From NCBI RefSeq assembly GCF_029846715.1, contig NZ_JARVWW010000013.1:1-64000 (forward strand): a stretch of DNA of 64,000 nt, written 5' to 3'. Under the pieces are notes generated by a model. It did not search any database, was not told where the DNA came from, and saw only the letters and a program-made list of their open reading frames with translations. The position numbers and the translations under genes are program-made. The first letter of the stretch is position 1, and each line of letters begins with the position of its first letter. This stretch comes from Bradyrhizobium nivariense. GTDB lineage: Bacteria; Pseudomonadota; Alphaproteobacteria; Rhizobiales; Xanthobacteraceae. Shown here piece by piece: positions 59,517 to 64,000 of this stretch.

Positions 59517-60425
59517 ATGTCAAGCCTTCTCACGAACTCGACCGCCATGACCGCACTCCAGACCTTGCGGTCTGTGAGCTCCCAACTCTCCACCACCCAG
59601 ACCCGCATCTCCACCGGCCAGCGCGTCGCGACCGCCTCGGACAACGCTGCCTACTGGTCGATCGCGACGTCGATGCGCGCCGACAACGCCGCACTCTCGG
59701 CAGTCTCCGACTCGCTCGGCCTGTCGGCCGCGACCGTCGACACCGAGTATACCGCTCTGACCACGGTCATCGGCGACAAGGACTCCGGCCTGACCAAGCT
59801 CCAGTCCCTGCTGGTCGAAGCCAAGACCGCCGGTATCGACCGCAGCAAGATCCAGGCCGACGTCACCCAGATCCAGCAGCAGATGAAGGCGACAGCCAAC
59901 GCGGCGACCTTCAACGGCATCAACTGGCTGAGCACGACCGCAACGACGCCGACGACCTTCAGCCTGGTGTCGTCGTACTCGCGTGTCGGCAGCACGCCCA
60001 CCACCGGCTCCATCACCGTGACGACCGCGAACTACTCGCTCTACACCTCGGCGCAGGCCGGTATTCTGGACACGGCCGGTTCGACCGCTCCGTCGATCGA
60101 CACGATGAGCATCTCCGCGCTGACCGACTCGGCAGCTGACCAGACCACGCTCGATGGCTACATCGCGCAGGTCACCGCCGGGATCAATTCGGTGGCCTCG
60201 GCCGCCGCCAATCTCGGTGCCGTCAAGAACCGACTCTCCACCAACACGGACTTCGTGAAGTCGCTCATGGACTCCGTGGACCGCGGTATCGGCCAGCTCG
60301 TCGACGCCGACATGAACCAGGAGTCCACCCGCCTGTCGGCCCTCCAGGTCCAGCAGCAGCTCGGTGTGCAGGCGCTCTCGATCGCCAACAACAGCAGCCA
60401 GAGCATCCTGTCGCTGTTCCGCTAA
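59517..60425 (+). CDS. Flagellin 1 (lateral-type, LafA-like)
   Basis: A 302-residue filament protein. The conserved ends are SSLLTNSTAMTALQTLRSVS, then TQTRISTGQRVATASDNAAY, and C-terminal QQQLGVQALSIANNSSQSIL with final SLFR. The short central domain lacks the surface loops of larger flagellins. It is exported unfolded through the flagellar gate. AAAGGGA precedes ATG 59517. It differs from flagellins 2 and 3 at many positions (for example Ala-Asp for Ser-Asp at 54-55, two residues shorter), while those are nearly identical to each other. The size and gene order point to the thin lateral flagellum of Bradyrhizobium. Confidence 0.95.
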   Translation: MSSLLTNSTAMTALQTLRSVSSQLSTTQTRISTGQRVATASDNAAYWSIATSMRADNAALSAVSDSLGLSAATVDTEYTALTTVIGDKDSGLTKLQSLLVEAKTAGIDRSKIQADVTQIQQQMKATANAATFNGINWLSTTATTPTTFSLVSSYSRVGSTPTTGSITVTTANYSLYTSAQAGILDTAGSTAPSIDTMSISALTDSAADQTTLDGYIAQVTAGINSVASAAANLGAVKNRLSTNTDFVKSLMDSVDRGIGQLVDADMNQESTRLSALQVQQQLGVQALSIANNSSQSILSLFR

Positions 60426-60443
60426 GCCTGGAACCATCCTGGG

Positions 60444-60476
60444 AGGGCCGCGCTTCTCGCGAAGCGCGGCCCTTTC
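60444..60476 (+). terminator. Terminator after flagellin 1
   Basis: AGGGCCGCGCTTC (60444-60456), loop TCGC, GAAGCGCGGCCCT (60461-60473), then TT. A 13-bp perfect stem 19 bp after the stop. A near-identical hairpin follows flagellin 2. Confidence 0.92.
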
Positions 60477-60589
60477 GTTTTGGCGTGACGCCACGCGCGC
60501 GCCGTAATTTCGGCTGTCCTGTTGCCGCCGGGACACAGAGCCACAAGCCTCGCACAAGCTTCGCGGGCTATCGTCACCGTTACGACAGG

Positions 60590-60661
60590 TTGGGCCCGCT
60601 TTTCGCCGCCCAAAGGCATGATGCCGCCCTGTCGTACCGGTGCAAGTCCGGTATGTCCCCA
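60590..60661 (+). ncRNA. flg-Rhizobiales-type structured leader, flagellin 2
   Basis: TTGGGC (60590-60595) pairs with GCCCAA (60608-60613); TACCGG (60635-60640) pairs with CCGGTA (60648-60653) around TGCAAGT. The constant AAAGGCATGATGCCGCCCTG lies between. The upstream 60 bp (CACAAGCCTCGCACAAGCTT onward) are shared with the third copy and may hold the promoter. Confidence 0.82.
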
Positions 60662-60692
60662 AACTCAATTCAATCTTCAAAGGGACATCAAA

Positions 60693-61607
60693 ATGGGTTC
60701 TAGCCTCCTCACCAACTCCTCCGCAATGACCGCGCTGCAGACGCTTCGGAACGTCAGCGCGCAACTTGCTACCACGCAGAACCGGATCTCGACCGGCCAG
60801 CGCGTGTCGACCGCCTCGGACAACGCCGCCTACTGGTCGATCGCGACGTCGATGCGCTCCGACAATGCGGCGCTTTCCGCCGTGTCCGACTCGCTCGGTC
60901 TGTCGGCCGCGACCGTCGACACCGAATATACCGCTCTGACCTCGGTCATCGGCGACAAGGACTCCGGCCTGACCAAGCTCCAGGCGCTGCTGGTCGAAGC
61001 CAAGACTGCCGGTATTGACCGCACCAAGATCCAGGCGGACATCACCCAGATCCAGCAGGATATGAAGCTCAAGGCCAACTCGGCGACCTTCAACGGTATC
61101 AACTGGCTGAGCACGACGACCGGCACCACACCGACGACCTTCAGCCTCGTGTCGTCGTACTCGCGCGTCGGCGGTACGCCCACCATCGGCTCCATTACCG
61201 TGACGACCGCCAACTACTCGCTCTACACCTCGACGCAGACCGGCATTCTGGACACGGCCGGTTCGACCGCTCCGTCGATCAACACGATGAGCATCTCGGC
61301 GCTGACCGACTCGGCGGTTGACCAGACCACGCTCGATGGCTACATCGCGCAGGTTACCGCTGGCATCAACTCGGTGGCCTCGGCCGCCGCCAATCTCGGT
61401 GCCGTCAAGAACCGCATCGCGACCAACACAGAGTTCGTCAAGACGCTGATGGACTCCGTGGACCGCGGTATCGGCCAGCTCGTCGACGCCGACATGAATG
61501 CGGAATCGACCCGCCTTCAGGCGCTGCAGACCCAGCAGCAGCTCGGCGTTCAGGCGCTCTCGATCGCCAACCAGAACAGCCAGAGCATCCTGTCGCTGTT
61601 CCGCTAA
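60693..61607 (+). CDS. Flagellin 2 (lateral-type, LafA-like)
   Basis: A 304-residue filament protein. It has the N-terminal SSLLTNSSAMTALQTLRNVS and the C-terminal QQQLGVQALSIANQNSQSIL with final SLFR. I count seven differences from flagellin 3 over the whole length. ATG 60693 is right after AAAGGGACATC; upstream in-frame starts fall within the structured leader and are rejected. The gene has its own leader and terminator, so it can be transcribed alone. Confidence 0.95.
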   Translation: MGSSLLTNSSAMTALQTLRNVSAQLATTQNRISTGQRVSTASDNAAYWSIATSMRSDNAALSAVSDSLGLSAATVDTEYTALTSVIGDKDSGLTKLQALLVEAKTAGIDRTKIQADITQIQQDMKLKANSATFNGINWLSTTTGTTPTTFSLVSSYSRVGGTPTIGSITVTTANYSLYTSTQTGILDTAGSTAPSINTMSISALTDSAVDQTTLDGYIAQVTAGINSVASAAANLGAVKNRIATNTEFVKTLMDSVDRGIGQLVDADMNAESTRLQALQTQQQLGVQALSIANQNSQSILSLFR

Positions 61608-61626
61608 GCCTCAGAACCAGCTGGGG

Positions 61627-61660
61627 AGGGCCGCGCTTCTCGCGAAGCGCGGCCTTTTCA
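61627..61660 (+). terminator. Terminator after flagellin 2
   Basis: GGCCGCGCTTC (61629-61639), loop TCGC, GAAGCGCGGCC (61644-61654), followed by TTTTCATTTT. Strong stem with T-rich tail, 20 bp after the stop. Confidence 0.93.
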
Positions 61661-61798
61661 TTTTGGCGTGCGTTGGTCGCGCGCCATGGCCTTGGCACAT
61701 CGACTTTGCACGTCAATTTGGCTCACCCTGTCGCCGTCCGGTCACGGAGCCACAAGCCTCGCACAAACTTCGCGTGCTATCGCCGCTGTCACGTCAGG

Positions 61799-61870
61799 TT
61801 GAGCGCGCTTTTCCGCAGCTCAAAGGCATGATGCCGCCCTGTCGTACCGGTGCAAGCCCGGTATGTCCCC
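61799..61870 (+). ncRNA. flg-Rhizobiales-type structured leader, flagellin 3
   Basis: TTGAGC (61799-61804) pairs with GCTCAA (61818-61823); TACCGG (61845-61850) pairs with CCGGTA (61858-61863) around TGCAAGC. The constant AAAGGCATGATGCCGCCCTG is unchanged. The first stem differs from copies 1 and 2 by paired changes. Confidence 0.82.
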
Positions 61871-61903
61871 AAAAATTCAATCCGTTTCAAGGGACGTCAA
61901 AAA

Positions 61904-62818
61904 ATGAGCTCTAGTCTTCTTACCAACTCCTCTGCAATGACTGCGCTGCAGACCCTCCGGAACGTCAGCTCGCAACTCGCCACCACACAGAACCGGATCT
62001 CGACCGGCCAGCGCGTGTCGACCGCCTCGGACAACGCTGCCTACTGGTCGATCGCGACGTCGATGCGCTCCGACAACGCGGCGCTTTCCGCCGTGTCCGA
62101 CTCGCTCGGTCTGTCGGCCGCGACCGTCGACACCGAATATACCGCTCTGGGCTCGGTCATCGGCGACAAGGACTCCGGCCTGACCAAGCTCCAGGCGCTG
62201 CTGGTCGAAGCCAAGACCGCCGGTATTGACCGCACCAAGATCCAGGCGGACATCACCCAGATCCAGCAGGATATGAAGCTCAAGGCCAACTCGGCGACCT
62301 TCAACGGTATCAACTGGCTGAGCACGACGACCGGCACCACGCCGACCAGCTTCAACCTGGTGTCGTCGTACTCGCGCGTCGGCGGTACGCCCACCATCGG
62401 TTCCATCACCGTGACGACCGCCAATTATTCGCTCTACACCTCGACGCAGACCGGCATTCTGGACACGGCCGGTTCAACCGCTCCGTCGATCAACACGATG
62501 AGCATCTCGGCGCTGACCGACTCGGCGGTTGACCAGACCACGCTCGATGGCTACATCGCGCAGGTTACCGCTGGGATCAACTCGGTGGCCTCGGCCGCCG
62601 CCAATCTCGGTGCCATCAAGAACCGCATCGCGACCAACACAGAGTTCGTCAAGACCCTGATGGACTCCGTGGACCGCGGTATCGGCCAGCTCGTCGACGC
62701 CGACATGAATGCGGAATCGACCCGCCTTCAGGCGCTGCAGACCCAGCAGCAGCTCGGCGTTCAAGCGCTCTCGATCGCCAACCAGAACAGCCAGAGCATC
62801 CTGTCGCTGTTCAAGTAA
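61904..62818 (+). CDS. Flagellin 3 (lateral-type, LafA-like)
   Basis: A 304-residue filament protein that is about 98% identical to flagellin 2; the changes include Gly to Ser at residue 2, Thr to Gly near 83, Ser to Asn near 152 and the last residue Arg to Lys. ATG 61904 follows AAGGGACGTC. Recent duplication or gene conversion with flagellin 2 is likely. The 3' side has a different hairpin from flagellins 1 and 2. Confidence 0.95.
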   Translation: MSSSLLTNSSAMTALQTLRNVSSQLATTQNRISTGQRVSTASDNAAYWSIATSMRSDNAALSAVSDSLGLSAATVDTEYTALGSVIGDKDSGLTKLQALLVEAKTAGIDRTKIQADITQIQQDMKLKANSATFNGINWLSTTTGTTPTSFNLVSSYSRVGGTPTIGSITVTTANYSLYTSTQTGILDTAGSTAPSINTMSISALTDSAVDQTTLDGYIAQVTAGINSVASAAANLGAIKNRIATNTEFVKTLMDSVDRGIGQLVDADMNAESTRLQALQTQQQLGVQALSIANQNSQSILSLFK

Positions 62819-62836
62819 GCTTCAGTTTTTGAAAAC

Positions 62837-62862
62837 GACCGTGCTCCCTCGGGAGCACGGTC
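62837..62862 (+). terminator. Hairpin after flagellin 3
   Basis: GACCGTGCTCC (62837-62847), loop CTCG, GGAGCACGGTC (62852-62862). Perfect 11-bp stem 18 bp after the stop; no T-run follows, so termination may need Rho or the hairpin may protect the mRNA end. Confidence 0.7.
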
Positions 62863-63124
62863 TCCGCCATGAACGGCGGACGTGACGGCACATGACGTGC
62901 CCGCAATCGACCTTTCGACGCCAGATCTCAAACAATACGCCGTAGCCGATCGCGCCGCGATGCGCCCGGCTGTCCGCCTGTTGCCGATGCGCGCGATTGC
63001 GTCACTCAATCTCTTGTAAAATTGCAACGCCTCGCCTGCGAACTGACACATTCGTGTTCCCGCGCAACCTTCAGGCAAGGTTGGCAGCGGAGTGTCCTCT
63101 ACGTTCGCATTGGTACGAGGTCAT
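62863..63124. other. Upstream region of fliF
   Basis: No gene is recognised. It should hold the fliF promoter; I see no flg-Rhizobiales-type leader here and no obvious operator dyad. Confidence 0.4.
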
Positions 63125-64000
63125 ATGCTGTTCAGTCGTGCGCAATTACAGCAACTGCTCAACAATCTGCTGGAGCTTGGGCCGCGACGCCTGATGGCCT
63201 TGGGATTGATCGGCTTTGCCGTTCTCGTCACCGTCGTCGGCGGCGCCTATTATCTGAGCCGGCCTGAATTCGAGACGCTCTATACGGGTCTTAGCCGCGA
63301 AGACGTGACACGCATGGGCTCCGCGCTGCGCGAGCAGAACATCGCCTTCGACGTCAATACAGCCGGCGACGCAGTTTCGGTGCGCCCGAGCCAGACCATG
63401 CAAGCGCGGATGCTGCTCGCCGAGAAGGGGCTGCCGACCAGCGCCAATTCCGGCTACGAGCTGTTCGACAAGATCGGCTCGCTCGGCCTGACCTCGTTCA
63501 TGCAGGAGGTGACCAAGCTCAGAGCGCTGGAAGGCGAGATCGCGCGCACGGTTCAGTTGATGAAGGGCGTGAAGGCGGCGCGGGTGCATATCGTGCTGCC
63601 GGTGCGCGGCTCGTTCCGCGCGACGCAGCAGCCGCCTTCGGCATCGGTCGTGCTGCGCACCGACGGCGCGCTCGAGGCGCGCACGGCGCAGTCGATCCGC
63701 CATCTCGTCGCCGCCGCCATTCCGGGCATGAGCCGCGACAAGGTGACGGTGCTGGATGCCGATGGTTCGATGCTGCTGGCCGAAGAGGACGAGGGCACTG
63801 CGGCGCCGACCAAGATGGCGAGCCTGCAGAAGACCGTCGGCGGGATGGTGCAGGAGAACATCCGCAAGGCGCTGACGCCGTATCTCGGGATCGATAATTT
63901 CGAGGTGAGCGTATCCCCGCAACTCTCCACCGACAAGCGGCAGATCAACGAAACCGTCTACGATCCTGAGAACCGCGCCGAGCGCTCTGTCCGAAACGTG
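63125..64000 (+). CDS. fliF: Flagellar MS-ring protein FliF, 5' part
   Basis: The first 292 residues of FliF; the frame is open to the window edge, and full-length members have about 540-570. An N-terminal helix (RLMALGLIGFAVLVTVVGGA, about 24-43) anchors it in the inner membrane. The periplasmic ring-building motifs follow: RPEFETLYTGLSREDVTRMG, then ARMLLAEKGLPTSANSGYEL and LEGEIARTVQLMKGVKAARV, HIVLPVRGSF. ATG 63125 gives a typical N-terminus. In Rhizobiaceae fliF also heads a rightward flagellar operon near flagellin genes. It forms the base onto which FliG and the export gate assemble. Confidence 0.95.
   Translation, partial: MLFSRAQLQQLLNNLLELGPRRLMALGLIGFAVLVTVVGGAYYLSRPEFETLYTGLSREDVTRMGSALREQNIAFDVNTAGDAVSVRPSQTMQARMLLAEKGLPTSANSGYELFDKIGSLGLTSFMQEVTKLRALEGEIARTVQLMKGVKAARVHIVLPVRGSFRATQQPPSASVVLRTDGALEARTAQSIRHLVAAAIPGMSRDKVTVLDADGSMLLAEEDEGTAAPTKMASLQKTVGGMVQENIRKALTPYLGIDNFEVSVSPQLSTDKRQINETVYDPENRAERSVRNV

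Noticed and set aside
60522..60692. N-terminal extensions of flagellins 2 and 3 by upstream in-frame starts
   Set aside because: These codons lie inside the conserved RNA leader; the ribosome site AAGGGAC and the flagellin N-terminus both support the downstream ATG.

Overview
The window is a high-GC alphaproteobacterial chromosome segment, most likely Bradyrhizobium or a close relative in the Nitrobacteraceae. Evidence for this is the rhizobial flagellar gene order with small (about 31 kDa) flagellins, several dispersed repeat families that I know from Bradyrhizobium and Rhodopseudomonas genomes, and typical small families of this group (DUF2934, DUF3606, DUF3750, DUF6468, DUF1217). I see no rRNA, tRNA, CRISPR array, phage or intact insertion sequence.

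Layout. 1-4.0 kb: poor coding density, with a decayed BTAD/alpha-beta-hydrolase regulator, a LuxR-type regulator and the first copy of a ~630-bp dispersed repeat. 4.0-12.6 kb: a catabolic island. A GntR/FCD regulator and an SMP-30 lactonase run leftward. A TRAP transporter (DctP, DctQ, DctM), a type II dehydroquinase-like enzyme with two changed active-site residues, a DUF4286-like protein, a sugar-phosphate-isomerase-like TIM barrel and a KstD-like flavoprotein run rightward and end at a strong terminator. I read this as uptake and dehydration/dehydrogenation of a hydroaromatic or cyclic polyol acid; the substrate is unknown. 12.6-22 kb: small proteins, a second repeat copy, DUF3750, a large Mfd-like helicase with a Lys/Ser repeat tail, an SDR and remnants. 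22-34.8 kb: a peptide-type binding protein, a TetR/MATE pair sharing a tandem palindromic operator, a MetQ-like protein, and a set of a luciferase-like monooxygenase, two AhpD-fold (CMD) proteins and a branched-chain-type ABC transporter with fused permeases.

34.9-38.4 kb: a nickel uptake operon, in which a perfect NikR-type operator (GTATGA-N16-TCATAC) precedes a HupN/NiCoT permease whose gene overlaps a TonB-dependent receptor. 38.4-45.1 kb: a HerA-like ATPase, a cysteine-cluster protein, a ketopantoate-reductase-like protein, then three different dispersed repeats back to back and a cysteine-rich MarR regulator.

45.1-64.0 kb: a flagellar cluster. fliI, flgF and a DUF1217 gene run leftward. 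motA, fliM, DUF6468, fliN, fliG, flhB, flgB, flgC, fliE, flgG, flgA, flgI, a motE-like gene, flgH, fliL and fliP run rightward in a tight operon. Three tandem flagellin genes follow, each with a conserved structured 5' leader (flg-Rhizobiales-type RNA) and each followed by a hairpin. The 5' part of fliF is cut by the window end. Order and flagellin size match the thin lateral (Laf) flagellum of Bradyrhizobium.
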